NCBI RefSeq assembly: GCF_044068625.1
Contig: NZ_JBIPKH010000005.1
Coordinates: 62,001 to 126,000 of the forward strand
Length of the DNA stretch: 64,000 nt
Source: Desulfurivibrio sp044068625
GTDB taxonomy: Bacteria > Desulfobacterota > Desulfobulbia > Desulfobulbales > Desulfurivibrionaceae
Direction of reading: 5' to 3'
The position numbers and the translations under genes are program-made. The notes below the pieces were generated by a model, which was given only the letters and a program-made list of their open reading frames with translations, was not told the origin of the DNA and made no database searches. How positions within the stretch are numbered: the stretch's first letter is position 1; every line of letters starts with the position of its first letter. Shown here one piece after another: positions 50,838-59,920 of this stretch.

Positions 50838-53156
50838 ATGGAAAGTCAACTCAGCGCCGATCAAGTGGAGATCATTCAGGAGTTCATCCAGGAGTGCACC
50901 GATCTGTTGGACAATCTTGAACCGACCATCGTCGCCTTTAACGAGTTCACTCAACACAGCGATTTCTCCCCCACCGAAGAGAAGATGCCGATCCTCCACG
51001 AGGTTTTCCGGCTCTTCCATTCGATCAAGGGCAGCGCCGGGTTTTTGAATTTCGACCATATGTCCACCACCGCCCACGCCGCCGAAAATCTGCTGGATAA
51101 GATCAGAAAGGGAGAGCTGGCCATGAGCGGCGACCATGTTGATCTGCTCTGCCGGACCTGTGACTTTATGCGGGCCACCCTGGACCAGGTGGCCAGTCAG
51201 CTCAACGACCAGAACATGGCCCAGGAGGCCGAGGAGTTGACCAAACGGCTTAAAAGTTCCCTGGCCGGAGCCCAATCCCCCGCCAGCGCCACCCTGGCCG
51301 AACCTGCCGGCTCCACGAAACCCGCCAAGCCGGACAGCGACCAGTTCGATTCGGCGATGACCCCGGAGATGATCGCCGCCTTTGTCCAGGAGGCCGTCGA
51401 GCAGTTGCAGGAGGTGGAGGAGGGTTTGCTGGCCTGGAGCCGGAATGGCGACTCCAACTCCCTCATCGGCGAACTGTTCCGCAAGATCCACAGTTTCAAG
51501 GGGAACTGCGGCTTTGTCGGGCTGGCCGATCTGGAACGCCTGAGCCATGGCATCGAAACCGTGCTCGACACGGCCCGGGCCGGAGCCTGCCCGGCCAAGG
51601 TCCGGCCCGCCGACACCCTGCTCAATCTGATCGATATCCTCAAAGGGGCTTTGGCCGATATCGCCGCTGGCGGCAAGGGTCGGATCGACGGCCTGGATCT
51701 CTACCTGGAACTGCTCGAAGATCTCCTCCCCGCCCACCGGAAAGGCAACGGCACCCCCCCGGCGGCTCCCCGCCTGGGGGAGATCCTCCAGGAGCAAGGA
51801 GTGGTCAGCGCCGAGACCATCAACCAGGCCCTCAAAACCCAGGGTCGGCCCTTGGGAGAGATCATGGTGGAGATGGGCGCGGTTACCGCCGAGGAGGTGG
51901 ACCGGGCCCTGGAAGCCCAGAAACAAGCGGCGGCGCGGGCGGAAACGCAACCGGCCTGTCCCGGAGGCATTGCCAAACGCCAGGACCTGCGGGTCGATGT
52001 GGAAAAGATCGACAATCTGATCAACCTGATCGGGGAACTGGTGATTGCCGAAAACATGCTGGTCCACAGCCCCGATATCGAAGATCTGGAGCTGGAAAAT
52101 TTCACCAAGGCCTCCCAGCAGATGAGCAAGATCGTCAAGGAGCTGCAGGAGGTGGCCATGTCGATCCGGATGATTCCGGTGGCTGGCCTTTTCAATCGGA
52201 TGACCAGACTGGTCCACGATCTCTCCCGCAAATCGGGGAAAAAGGTGAACCTGGTCACCGGCGGCACCGAAACCGAGGTGGACAAGACGGTGATCGAGAA
52301 GATCACCGATCCCCTGGTCCACCTGATCCGCAACTCCATGGATCACGGGCTGGAAAACCCGGAAGAGCGACGAACGGCGGGCAAGGAGGAGAGCGGCACC
52401 CTGCGGCTGACCGCCAGCCATGAAGAGGGTGAGGTGCTGATCCGGATCGAGGATGACGGCCGGGGGCTCAACCGGGACAAAATTTTGCAAAAGGCGAGCC
52501 AGAAGGGGCTGCTGGAAGGCGATGGCGCCGGTCTCAGCGACCAGGAGGTGGCGGCGATGATCTTCCTGCCCGGGTTCTCCACGGCCGAACGGGTAACCGA
52601 TGTTTCCGGCCGGGGGGTGGGAATGGATGTGGTAAAACAGAATCTTCAGCAGATCAACGGCAAGATCGACATCGAGAGCAGCCCCGGCCAGGGTACCCTG
52701 ATCACTCTGCGAATCCCCTTGACCATGGCCATTATCGACGGGATGATGGTCCGGGTCGGAGAGAGCCGCTATATAATCCCGATTCTCGCCATCCGGGAAT
52801 CGTTTCGCCCCAGCCCGGGGGCCATCACCATGACCCCCGACGGCGGCGAGATGGTCCGGGTGCGGGACCGGCTCTTTCCGGTGTTGCGGCTCAATCGTCT
52901 CCACCGGGTGGCCGGAGCCCGCCAGCGCCTGGATGAGGGAATTCTGATTCTGCTGGAAAACCAGGGCCGCAATGTCTCCCTTTTTGTGGATGAAATTCTG
53001 GGCCAGCAGCAGACGGTAATCAAGGGCCTTTCGGGATATATCGGCGTAATCGGTCAGGTCCGCTGCGTTTCCGGCTGCACCATTCTCGGCAACGGCGAGG
53101 TCTGTCTGATCCTGGATGCCGGCAACCTGACCGAAATCGATCCGGTCGCCATCTAA
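50838..53156 (+). CDS. cheA: Chemotaxis histidine kinase CheA with two Hpt domains and an MshEN-like insert
   Basis: 772 residues. The first Hpt domain carries HSIKGSAGF (His61), the second HSFKGNCGF (His218). Residues about 305-360 form a repeat resembling the N-terminal module of PilB/GspE (LGEILQEQGVVSAETINQAL and GEIMVEMGAVTAEEVDRAL). Then come the dimerisation helices (LINLIGELVIAENML), the kinase domain with N box (HLIRNSMDHGLENP), G1 (DDGRGLNRDKI) and G2 (VSGRGVGMDVVKQ), and the CheW-like domain (RLFPVLRLNRLHR). It controls the CheY-type receivers encoded next. There is no separate P2 domain that I recognise; the insert occupies that place. Confidence 0.95.
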   Translation: MESQLSADQVEIIQEFIQECTDLLDNLEPTIVAFNEFTQHSDFSPTEEKMPILHEVFRLFHSIKGSAGFLNFDHMSTTAHAAENLLDKIRKGELAMSGDHVDLLCRTCDFMRATLDQVASQLNDQNMAQEAEELTKRLKSSLAGAQSPASATLAEPAGSTKPAKPDSDQFDSAMTPEMIAAFVQEAVEQLQEVEEGLLAWSRNGDSNSLIGELFRKIHSFKGNCGFVGLADLERLSHGIETVLDTARAGACPAKVRPADTLLNLIDILKGALADIAAGGKGRIDGLDLYLELLEDLLPAHRKGNGTPPAAPRLGEILQEQGVVSAETINQALKTQGRPLGEIMVEMGAVTAEEVDRALEAQKQAAARAETQPACPGGIAKRQDLRVDVEKIDNLINLIGELVIAENMLVHSPDIEDLELENFTKASQQMSKIVKELQEVAMSIRMIPVAGLFNRMTRLVHDLSRKSGKKVNLVTGGTETEVDKTVIEKITDPLVHLIRNSMDHGLENPEERRTAGKEESGTLRLTASHEEGEVLIRIEDDGRGLNRDKILQKASQKGLLEGDGAGLSDQEVAAMIFLPGFSTAERVTDVSGRGVGMDVVKQNLQQINGKIDIESSPGQGTLITLRIPLTMAIIDGMMVRVGESRYIIPILAIRESFRPSPGAITMTPDGGEMVRVRDRLFPVLRLNRLHRVAGARQRLDEGILILLENQGRNVSLFVDEILGQQQTVIKGLSGYIGVIGQVRCVSGCTILGNGEVCLILDAGNLTEIDPVAI

Positions 53157-53171
53157 ACAGGGAGCGGGGTA

Positions 53172-53573
53172 ATGAAAATTTTGATCGTGGAAGATGATTT
53201 TATCAGCCGGACGGTGCTGCAGGAGATTCTGGCACCCTTCGGGATCTGTCACCAGGCGGTGGATGGCCGGGAGGCCCTAGCTGCCCATCGCCGGGCCTTG
53301 AACGAAGGGACCCCCTACAACCTGATCTGCCTTGACATCATGATGCCAAACCTGGACGGCCAGGAGACCCTGCGCCAGATTCGCGAGCTGGAGAAAGAGC
53401 GGGGCATCGGGGGCAGCGACATGGTCAAGGTGATCATGACCACCGCTCTCGACGATCCCAAAAGCATCATGACCGCCCTGGTCAAGGGTTCCTGCGAAGG
53501 CTATCTGGTCAAGCCGATCAGGCGTGACACCCTGCTGGCCAAATTGCGCGAACTCGGAATGATCCAGGAGTAG
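53172..53573 (+). CDS. cheY: CheY-type response regulator
   Basis: 133 residues, single receiver domain: LIVEDDFISR acidic pair, phosphoacceptor Asp in LICLDIMMPNLDGQE (about 57), Thr/Ser switch in IMTTALDD and Lys in YLVKPIRRD. AGGGAGCGGGG lies before the ATG. It is placed directly after cheA, so it is the likely main phosphate acceptor to the motor or another output. A longer-than-average loop after the Asp (ELEKERGIGGSDMV) resembles those of adaptation-type receivers. Confidence 0.9.
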   Translation: MKILIVEDDFISRTVLQEILAPFGICHQAVDGREALAAHRRALNEGTPYNLICLDIMMPNLDGQETLRQIRELEKERGIGGSDMVKVIMTTALDDPKSIMTALVKGSCEGYLVKPIRRDTLLAKLRELGMIQE

Positions 53574-53582
53574 GTTGGGGCC

Positions 53583-54089
53583 ATGACCAGCAGCAACAAG
53601 GTGGTCGGGGTGGGCGAATTCGCCGTTTCCGCCAACCCGGGTGAGAAGATCAAGACCTTCGCCCTGGGTTCCTGCGTGGCGGTTATTTTTCTCCACCGGC
53701 CCAGCCGTTCGGTGGGGCTGATCCATGTCGCCCTGCCCGACTCCGCAATCAGCCCCGATATCGCGGCCAAACGCCCCGGCTACTTTGCCGACACCGGCAT
53801 TTCGGCCATTCTCAAGGATATGGCCACTCTGACCGGCACCGGAACCGGCAACGGCCTGGCCCGGGGGATGGTGGTCAAGATGGCCGGCGGGGCCAACGTG
53901 ATGGACAGCAACAATACCTTCAACATCGGCAAACGCAACATCCTGGCCCTGAAGAAGATTCTCTGGCCCCTGGGAATGGGACCGACGGCCGAGGATGTGG
54001 GCGGCGGCTTCAGCCGGACGGTGACGGTGGGGGTGGCCAGCGGCCGGGTCATGATCAGCTGCGCCGGCAAGGGAGAATGGGAATTATGA
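53583..54089 (+). CDS. cheD: Chemoreceptor glutamine deamidase CheD
   Basis: 168 residues. CheD deamidates receptor glutamines and partners with CheC or CheX-type phosphatases. The catalytic Cys lies in FALGSCVAVIFLH (about residue 30) and the His in GLIHVALPDS (about 46). The later KMAGGANVM and NIGKRNI segments are characteristic. The 3' end overlaps the next start codon (ATGA, 54086-54089). Confidence 0.95.
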   Translation: MTSSNKVVGVGEFAVSANPGEKIKTFALGSCVAVIFLHRPSRSVGLIHVALPDSAISPDIAAKRPGYFADTGISAILKDMATLTGTGTGNGLARGMVVKMAGGANVMDSNNTFNIGKRNILALKKILWPLGMGPTAEDVGGGFSRTVTVGVASGRVMISCAGKGEWEL

Positions 54090-54946
54090 ATCGGCAGGAA
54101 AAAGAACAGGCCGTGGCCCGACAGATCGCCGAACTGCCCCTGCTCTCCAGCTCGGCCACCCAGCTACTGGCCCTTGGCGGCACCGCCGATCACGGTCTGG
54201 CCGAGATCGTCAGGATCGTCAAGCACGACGCGATCCTGACCTCCCGGGTACTCAAGGTGGTCAACTCCGCCGCCTATGCCCGCGCGGTGGAGATTCACGC
54301 CATCGATCACGCCGTCTCCCTGCTCGGCGAGGATATGGTGGTAGCGACAGCCCTGCATGAGGCCGCCGGGCTGTTGCTGGCCAAGAGATTGACGGGCTAT
54401 GCCGCCGAGGCGGGGGAACTCTGGCGCCACAACCTCAAAACCGCCCTGGCCGCCAAATTGCTGGCCCCCAGGGCCAGGTCCCCGGTCAATGGCGAACTGG
54501 CCTTCACCTGCGGCCTGCTCCATGATTTGGGCAAGGTGGTGATCTCCGACTACCTGGAGCAGACCGCCGGCAAGATCCGTCAGGCCATCGAGCAGGGCCG
54601 GTTTCCTGACTACCTGGCGGCAGAACGGGCCATTCTGGGGATCGACCACGCCGAGGCCGGCTACAAAATCTGCCGCCGCTGGCAACTGCCTACTCCCCTG
54701 GCCGAATCCTGCCGCCACCATCATCAGCCGGCGGCGGCCGCCGAAAACTGGCAAGGGCTGCTGTACGTGGTCCACCTGGCCGACATCGTCGCCATGCTTT
54801 CCGGGGTCGGCACCGGAGCCGACACCCTGCAATACCGGCTGGATGGCGACTACGAGCGCCATCTCGAACTGGATGAAGCCGGCCTGAACGGCATCATGCT
54901 GGCGGTGGAACGGGAATTCGCCCAGGTTTGGGAAATCTTCTGCTGA
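54086..54946 (+). CDS. HDOD domain protein
   Basis: 286 residues from the ATG at 54086, which overlaps the cheD stop; the ATG at 54077 is too close to the ribosome site. HDOD features are visible: LPLLSSSATQLLALGG, RIVKHDAILTSRVLKVVNSAAY, HAIDHAVSLLGED and a retained HD-like GLLHDLGKVVISDYL. HDOD proteins act as signalling adaptors in chemotaxis, type IV pilus and c-di-GMP circuits; enzymatic activity is doubtful. Position between cheD and a receiver gene supports a chemotaxis role. Confidence 0.9.
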   Translation: MNRQEKEQAVARQIAELPLLSSSATQLLALGGTADHGLAEIVRIVKHDAILTSRVLKVVNSAAYARAVEIHAIDHAVSLLGEDMVVATALHEAAGLLLAKRLTGYAAEAGELWRHNLKTALAAKLLAPRARSPVNGELAFTCGLLHDLGKVVISDYLEQTAGKIRQAIEQGRFPDYLAAERAILGIDHAEAGYKICRRWQLPTPLAESCRHHHQPAAAAENWQGLLYVVHLADIVAMLSGVGTGADTLQYRLDGDYERHLELDEAGLNGIMLAVEREFAQVWEIFC

Positions 54947-54954
54947 GGGGAAAA

Positions 54955-55374
54955 ATGAGAATAGCCATTGTGGATGATTCGTCCACGGCCAGGATGTTTA
55001 TTCGACGCTGCCTGGAGATCGCCGGTTTTGGTGAAGCGGAGATCATCGAGGCCGAAAACGGCCGCGAAGCCCTGGAAAAGATCCGCCAAACTCCGGTGGA
55101 CTTGCTGCTCACCGACCTGACCATGCCGGTGATGGACGGCCTGACCCTGCTAAGATGGCTCAAGGGCAACCCCAAACTGGCCGAACTGCCGGTGCTGGTG
55201 ATCACCAGTGCCGGCAACCCGGCCCGCAAAAAGGAGCTGGTGGACCTGGGGGTGATGGGAGTGATCGACAAACCGGTTTCCCCGGCCAAACTGAGCCAGA
55301 TCCTGCAACCGCTGCTCTCTTCCGAACAGGTGGTGGACAATCGCCCCTTCACCGAGGAGCATGATGATGACTGA
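54955..55374 (+). CDS. CheY-like receiver protein
   Basis: 139 residues from the ATG at 54955 (GAGGGG seven bases upstream). Single receiver: IAIVDDSSTARMF, Asp in LLLTDLTMPVMDGLT (about 57), Ser/Thr in VITSAGN and Lys in VIDKPVSPAK. A second stand-alone receiver in the operon beside cheY; one of the two may act as a phosphate sink or drive a different output. It ends with EEHDDD and overlaps the CheX-like gene. Confidence 0.9.
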   Translation: MRIAIVDDSSTARMFIRRCLEIAGFGEAEIIEAENGREALEKIRQTPVDLLLTDLTMPVMDGLTLLRWLKGNPKLAELPVLVITSAGNPARKKELVDLGVMGVIDKPVSPAKLSQILQPLLSSEQVVDNRPFTEEHDDD

Positions 55375-55834
55375 ACAAAGATCGGGCGACCGTGACGACT
55401 GGCTGGCCAGGATGCCGCAAGTAGCGGCGGAGGTCATGGAAAACACCGCCTTCAGCGAGGTGCGCCAGGCCCCCGACGAACCACGTTATGACCAGCAAGC
55501 GGGAGCGGTTTCCCTGGAGGTTCTGGAACCAACCGGGGGCCAATTTTCCCTCTTGATCGACCGGGGGTTGCTGACCAGCCTGACCCGGCTGGTTTACGCC
55601 TTACCGGACGAGGAGATTACCCCCGCCATGGCGGATGATCTGCTGGCGGAGCTGCTCAACACCATCGCCGGCCGCTTTCTGGCCGAAGTCCTGCCGCCGG
55701 AACAGGGGTTCAGCCTGGGAATCCCCAGAATAGAACCCGGTCCGGGGCCCGCCCCCCCTTGCCCCGCCCTGCGCTGGGACTTAACCGTGGACAACCTGCC
55801 CTTCACCCTGCTGTTTTGCCACTCATCGCCTTAA
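55367..55834 (+). CDS. CheX/CheC-like phosphatase family protein
   Basis: 155 residues from the third ATG of an ATGATGATG run; this one has the best spacing to GAGGAG. The central helix MADDLLAELLNTIAGRFL carries the ExxN motif used by CheC/CheX/FliY phosphatases to dephosphorylate receivers. The surrounding beta-strands (VSLEVLEPTGGQFSLLI; RWDLTVDNLPFTLLF) fit the CheX fold. The family assignment rests on one motif and on its place after the receiver gene. It is the last gene of the chemotaxis operon. Confidence 0.7.
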   Translation: MTEQRSGDRDDWLARMPQVAAEVMENTAFSEVRQAPDEPRYDQQAGAVSLEVLEPTGGQFSLLIDRGLLTSLTRLVYALPDEEITPAMADDLLAELLNTIAGRFLAEVLPPEQGFSLGIPRIEPGPGPAPPCPALRWDLTVDNLPFTLLFCHSSP

Positions 55835-55934
55835 CAAAAAAGGTTGTCAGCGGTTGGTGCCGTTGCTAAGTTGTCCGCCGTTACCCAACGCCCCCGGCGG
55901 GCAATTTAACGCGGTCCAATCCGGAGAATTTCTG

Positions 55935-56728
55935 ATGCCGAAATATTTTGTCCTCGACACCAATGTCCTGCTGCACAACGCCGATTCCATCAGCTCTTTT
56001 GCCGACAACACGGTGGTGCTGCCCATGTCGGTCATCGAGGAACTGGACCGCTTCAAATCCCACAGCGATGAACTGGGCCGCAACGCCCGGCGGGTCATCC
56101 GCCAGCTTGACCGGCTGCGGGAAAAAGGGGCGCCTGGCCCATGGGGTGCCGTTGGAAACCGGCGGGATGGTGAAGATCTATCCCGAAAAGGGACAGGTGA
56201 CGGATCCGGGCCTGGATCTGGCCGTGGCGGACAACCGCATTCTGGCGGTGGCCTACACCCTGCTGCAACAGGGCCACAAGGTGATTTTCGTCTCCAAGGA
56301 TATCAATGCCCGCCTGAAGGCCGATGCCCTGGGGATTGAAGTGATGGACTTCGAGAAGCAGAAGGTCGCAGCAGGAACCCGAGTCCTTGCGACTGAAGGT
56401 GGATCGGCTGCTGCGCGACCATACCGTGGAGTTGGAGGCGCTCACCTATATCCGGGGCCGCTCCATTTCCCGGCAGTTCGTGATTATCGATGAGGCCCAG
56501 AACCTGACGCCCCACGAGATCAAGACCATTGTCAGCCGGGCTGACGAGGGAACCAAGATGGTGCTGACCGGCGATCCCTACCAGATCGACAACCCCTATC
56601 TCGATTCAAGCAGCAACGGTTTGACCTACGCCGTGGAGCGGTTGAAGGCGCTGCCGCTGCATGGCCATATCACCCTCAAACGCAGCGAGCGCAGCGATCT
56701 GGCCGCCGCCGCCGCCGATTACCTGTAA
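55935..56728 (+). pseudogene. Broken PIN-PhoH ATPase gene (frameshift and internal deletion)
   Basis: The start (ATG 55935, GGAG upstream) opens a PIN domain: YFVLDTNVLLHNADSISSF and VIEELDRFKS. At GGGG (56127-56130) the frame shifts; removing one G restores REKGRLAHGVPLETGG and the rest of the PIN domain to DFEKQKV near 56370. Immediately after, the sequence jumps in another frame to the late PhoH part: SLRLKVDRLLRD, ELEALTYIRGRS, IIDEAQNLTPHE, LTGDPYQIDNPYLDS. Intact homologues have some 440-460 residues; here about 264 codons remain. The PhoH Walker A segment and neighbouring region are missing. The gene is therefore almost certainly non-functional unless the assembly is wrong. Confidence 0.85.
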
Positions 56729-56763
56729 CCGCCCCACCCTGGCCATGGCCCCGGCCGGGGTGG

Positions 56764-57741
56764 CTACCCGAGCAGCGCCGCCATTTCCGGCGGGATGGGA
56801 CAGGAAAACTCCAGGGGGCGCTGATCGGCGGGATGGCGCATTTGCAATCCGGCACTGTGCAGGGCCTGGCGGGGTAGCCGCAAGTGGCGATGGTCGGCGG
56901 GGGTCAGGCCATCGGTCAGGAAGCGGAGGAAAAACTCTTCATCCGGGCCGTAGATCTTGTCGCCCACCACCGGAAAGCCCAAACTGCAAAGGGTGGCGCG
57001 AATCTGGTGGCAACGGCCGGTCAGCGGCCGGACTTCAAGCAGGCTGATTTTCCGCTGCAAAGCCAGGCGCCGGAAATGGGTGGCACAGGGCACGGCCCCG
57101 GCGGGTGCCGGCTGCCCCTGGGGGAAAAAGCGGCTTTTCTTGCGAATCCGGCTGGCCGGGTCCGGGGCCAGAAAGCCCACGGCCACCTGTTCACCGGGGG
57201 GGAATTCGCCCTCCACCAGAACCAGGTAATTTTTCCCAACCTGCTGCTCCCGCCACTGCCGGGCGCACTCCCGGGCCGCCGCCCGGTTCTTGGCCACCAG
57301 CACCAGACCGGAGGTTTCCCGGTCCAGCCGGTTGACCAAAAGCGGCTGGACCAACCCTCCCCGCTCCCGCAGCAGCCACCAGAGGGTATGGCGAAAATAA
57401 CGCCCACCGGGATGACAAGGCAACGGGGCCGGCTTGTTCACCACCAGCAGATCATCATCCTCATAAACCACGCTGAAGTCCGCCGCCACCGGCGGCTCCG
57501 CCAACTCCGCCCCCTGGTAGGAAACCTGGTCGGCGGCAACAAGGATCCGCTCCGGGGCCACCGGCTCGCCGTTCACCCGCAGGCGACCGGCGGCCAATTC
57601 CCGCCGCCACTGCTCCCGGGTCAGATAGGTAAACCGCCCGGCGACAAAATCCAGCACAGACCCCCCGGCCTGGCCGGCTTCGACCCGCACCGCGCAAACT
57701 CTTTCCGGCCCAGTCGGCTTCAATAAATCGGTTTTCGGCAT
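56764..57741 (-). CDS. RluA-family RNA pseudouridine synthase
   Basis: 325 residues. An N-terminal S4-like RNA-binding domain (RRELAAGRLRVNGEPVAPERIL, split) precedes the catalytic domain. The catalytic Asp lies in VNRLDRETSGLVLVAKN (about residue 139). Later motifs are KNYLVLVEGE, LLEVRPLTGRCHQIR and GFPVVGDKIYG, as in RluA/RluC/RluD proteins that modify rRNA or tRNA uridines. The exact target cannot be assigned. It has an unusual RHTLWWLLRE segment and VNRLD in place of the common VHRLD. Its coding region shares a 22-base identical stretch with the intergenic region near 62771. The ribosome site is weak. Confidence 0.9.
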   Translation of the reverse strand: MPKTDLLKPTGPERVCAVRVEAGQAGGSVLDFVAGRFTYLTREQWRRELAAGRLRVNGEPVAPERILVAADQVSYQGAELAEPPVAADFSVVYEDDDLLVVNKPAPLPCHPGGRYFRHTLWWLLRERGGLVQPLLVNRLDRETSGLVLVAKNRAAARECARQWREQQVGKNYLVLVEGEFPPGEQVAVGFLAPDPASRIRKKSRFFPQGQPAPAGAVPCATHFRRLALQRKISLLEVRPLTGRCHQIRATLCSLGFPVVGDKIYGPDEEFFLRFLTDGLTPADHRHLRLPRQALHSAGLQMRHPADQRPLEFSCPIPPEMAALLG

Positions 57742-58081
57742 AGTTCAAGCTTGGATAGTAAGAGGCGGTACTCTCCGCTTTTGCGGAGCCATCAGTTTTT
57801 GTGCGGCAATAACCTCCCGTGAAATCCGGATGACACTCGTCTTACGTTATCTTCACCGACCAAGCAATAGGAGAAAAGCCCCAGGGTAACCGCACAACAA
57901 GATCGACCAGTTCTTCTCCCTCGGCACCCTGCGCAAACGGGCCTGCGTCCGCAAGCCCCAAAATTCAGCAGGCGACCTGTCCTTTCGGACAGGTTACAAC
58001 GGGCTGATTTGGTGATAGAAAAGCAGTAAAGAGCCAACCGTTGATCAGGCTGGGAGCCTAAAACAATTGGGAGCTGGGACC
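57742..58081. other. Gene-free gap between rluA-type gene and lipoprotein gene
   Basis: 340 bases without a credible gene. A perfect hairpin ACCTGTCC-TTTC-GGACAGGT lies at 57975-57994. CCAGGGTAACCGCACAAC at 57881 resembles CCAGGGTGGCCGCACAAA at 62833 beyond the island. A ribosome site GGGAG precedes the lipoprotein start. No promoter is convincing. Confidence 0.6.
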
Positions 58082-59680
58082 ATGAACCGCAAAATTATGC
58101 TGCAAATGCTGATACTGGTTTCATTGTTTTTACTTGCGGGTTGCTCCGGGGGTGGGAGTTCGGGGCCGGTGGCGGTGGGCGACGCGCCCGGCGACAACCC
58201 AACTGACCCGCCGCCGACCGGCGGGACGGAGCCCCCGGTTTACGAGGGACTCGCCGGTTTCGACTTTACCCTGCAGGAGGGGGACTATTGGGAATATCTC
58301 TGGAGTTCCCAACGCTCTGCAAATGATGATGGGGTCTTTCGCCTCACCCTGGGCGCCCCCGTCATCCTGGACGGCAGGACGGCCTTCCCGGTGACGGTGA
58401 CGGGAAAGCCGGTGGGGCGGGCCGGCGATCTGACCCATATCGCGGTCGAGAACAACCAGGTGCTGACCTCGATCGACGGGGCGACTTTTCAGGTGAATTT
58501 CGATGCCGGCGACGCCGGTGGGCAGATGGGTTTATTAGGTTACCTTGGGGAAGCTGATTGGTATGCCGCCTACGCCACGTCCACCGAGACGGTCGCCGAC
58601 GGGACCTCGGTATACAGGCTCGGCGCGGCGGTTGACAACCCATTGTGCCAGACCATCGCCGGGGTAACGATCTGCGGCACGGAAGCTTCTTACATAGAAA
58701 AATATGAATATTACAAGCCGGGGATTGGGGCCGTCGCTTATCACTCCTACGAATCCTACACCTATACCGGCGGCGGCTACACCAGCACCCACAGATTTCG
58801 GACCACGATTAATATCGTCAACAGCTCGTTGAGCGCGCCCGACGGCTTCAAGCCGGTCAGCCCCTGGCGGTGGCAAGCGGCGAATCCGGTGGCATTCAGC
58901 GGTTACAACTCAGGCGCCACGCTGCTGGATGGCCGCATCTACATGATCGGCGACGACAGCAAGCTTTACCACTATGACCTTGCCAGCCGCCAGTGGGGCG
59001 AAGGTGCCCCGCCTCCAGAGGGCTGCTATACTGCCGTCGCCCAGCCTTACGCTTCGCGGATTTACTGGTTTGGCGGGTTTACCTGGGGGGCGGAAATCTA
59101 TGGCGCGGTTTGCAGTTTTGACCCCGAAACCGGCTTTTGGGCCCAGGAGGATGCCTTTAGCTTTGTCGGCTTGGGAGGGCATCGCACGAAACAGCACGGG
59201 GCGGCCCTCCTGCCCAGCGGCGGGGTGGATCGCTACGCGGTTTTCCTGGCCAACTTCGATAAGAATGTCTATTTTTATGACTTCTGGGAGGGGGAGCATG
59301 CGCTGTGGTCGCCTTCGGCTTATCCGGGGGCGGAATCTTACCGGTCGCTGGCGGTTCACGATGAAAAACTGTACGTCTTTGGGGGAACCCCCGATAGCCT
59401 CAACATGGTGAATTACAAGATAGATCCCTACCAGGAAATGCCCACCTGGATCCGGTTGGCCGACACGCCCCTGGGGAGTGCCTCCGGCAAACCCGTGGTT
59501 CTCGATGGCAAGATTTACCTCATCCTTTCCCAAAACCAGATGTACGATCCCCTGACCGATTCCTGGACCATCCAGTCCGCCCCCTTTTTTGAGGCGCAGG
59601 CCGCTGTTGCCTACGACAATAAGATTTACGTTGTGACCAGCAACAGCGTCCTGGCATATGATCCGTCCGCCGAACCGTAA
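58082..59680 (+). CDS. Lipoprotein with kelch-like beta-propeller repeats
   Basis: 532 residues from the ATG at 58082 (GGGAG upstream). A lipoprotein signal ends in LFLLAGCSGGG (lipobox LAGC, Cys near 20), followed by a Gly/Pro-rich linker. Residues 55-250 form a beta-rich region of unknown family (DYWEYLWSS, a common lipoprotein domain start). Residues 265-530 contain kelch-like repeats: IYMIGDDSKLYHYDLASRQW, IYWFGGFTWG, LYVFGGTPDSL, IYLILSQNQMYDPLTDSW. A surface or periplasmic binding role is inferred. No neighbour explains it. The next gene starts 240 bases downstream. Confidence 0.75.
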   Translation: MNRKIMLQMLILVSLFLLAGCSGGGSSGPVAVGDAPGDNPTDPPPTGGTEPPVYEGLAGFDFTLQEGDYWEYLWSSQRSANDDGVFRLTLGAPVILDGRTAFPVTVTGKPVGRAGDLTHIAVENNQVLTSIDGATFQVNFDAGDAGGQMGLLGYLGEADWYAAYATSTETVADGTSVYRLGAAVDNPLCQTIAGVTICGTEASYIEKYEYYKPGIGAVAYHSYESYTYTGGGYTSTHRFRTTINIVNSSLSAPDGFKPVSPWRWQAANPVAFSGYNSGATLLDGRIYMIGDDSKLYHYDLASRQWGEGAPPPEGCYTAVAQPYASRIYWFGGFTWGAEIYGAVCSFDPETGFWAQEDAFSFVGLGGHRTKQHGAALLPSGGVDRYAVFLANFDKNVYFYDFWEGEHALWSPSAYPGAESYRSLAVHDEKLYVFGGTPDSLNMVNYKIDPYQEMPTWIRLADTPLGSASGKPVVLDGKIYLILSQNQMYDPLTDSWTIQSAPFFEAQAAVAYDNKIYVVTSNSVLAYDPSAEP

Positions 59681-59920
59681 GGGTGGTGGTGATGGAAATT
59701 CCGGCTGGATGACCACTGACTTTTTCCCCCTTGCGTCGGCGGCAGTGAGCGGCCTGCACCGAAACGATGTGCTTTTGGTCCACCGGCATGCTATGGTTTA
59801 GCAGGCAGTCGCGCCAGGCGTTTGACCTCCCCCGTTAGTGGGAGGGGCGGTGCCCTGCAAGTGTTGGCCAATCTGGCCCGGCATCCGATTTGCCGGGTAA
59901 CCACCAGGGTGGGGGACCCG

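Noticed and set aside
57742..58081. A small ORF on either strand or a c-di-GMP riboswitch in this gap
   Set aside because: Translations show no family and no ribosome site; the hairpin at 57975 lacks the GEMM conserved bases.
59820..59900. Integron attC-like site suggested by CGTTAGTG and hairpins
   Set aside because: No matching R''/R' core pair and no integrase.
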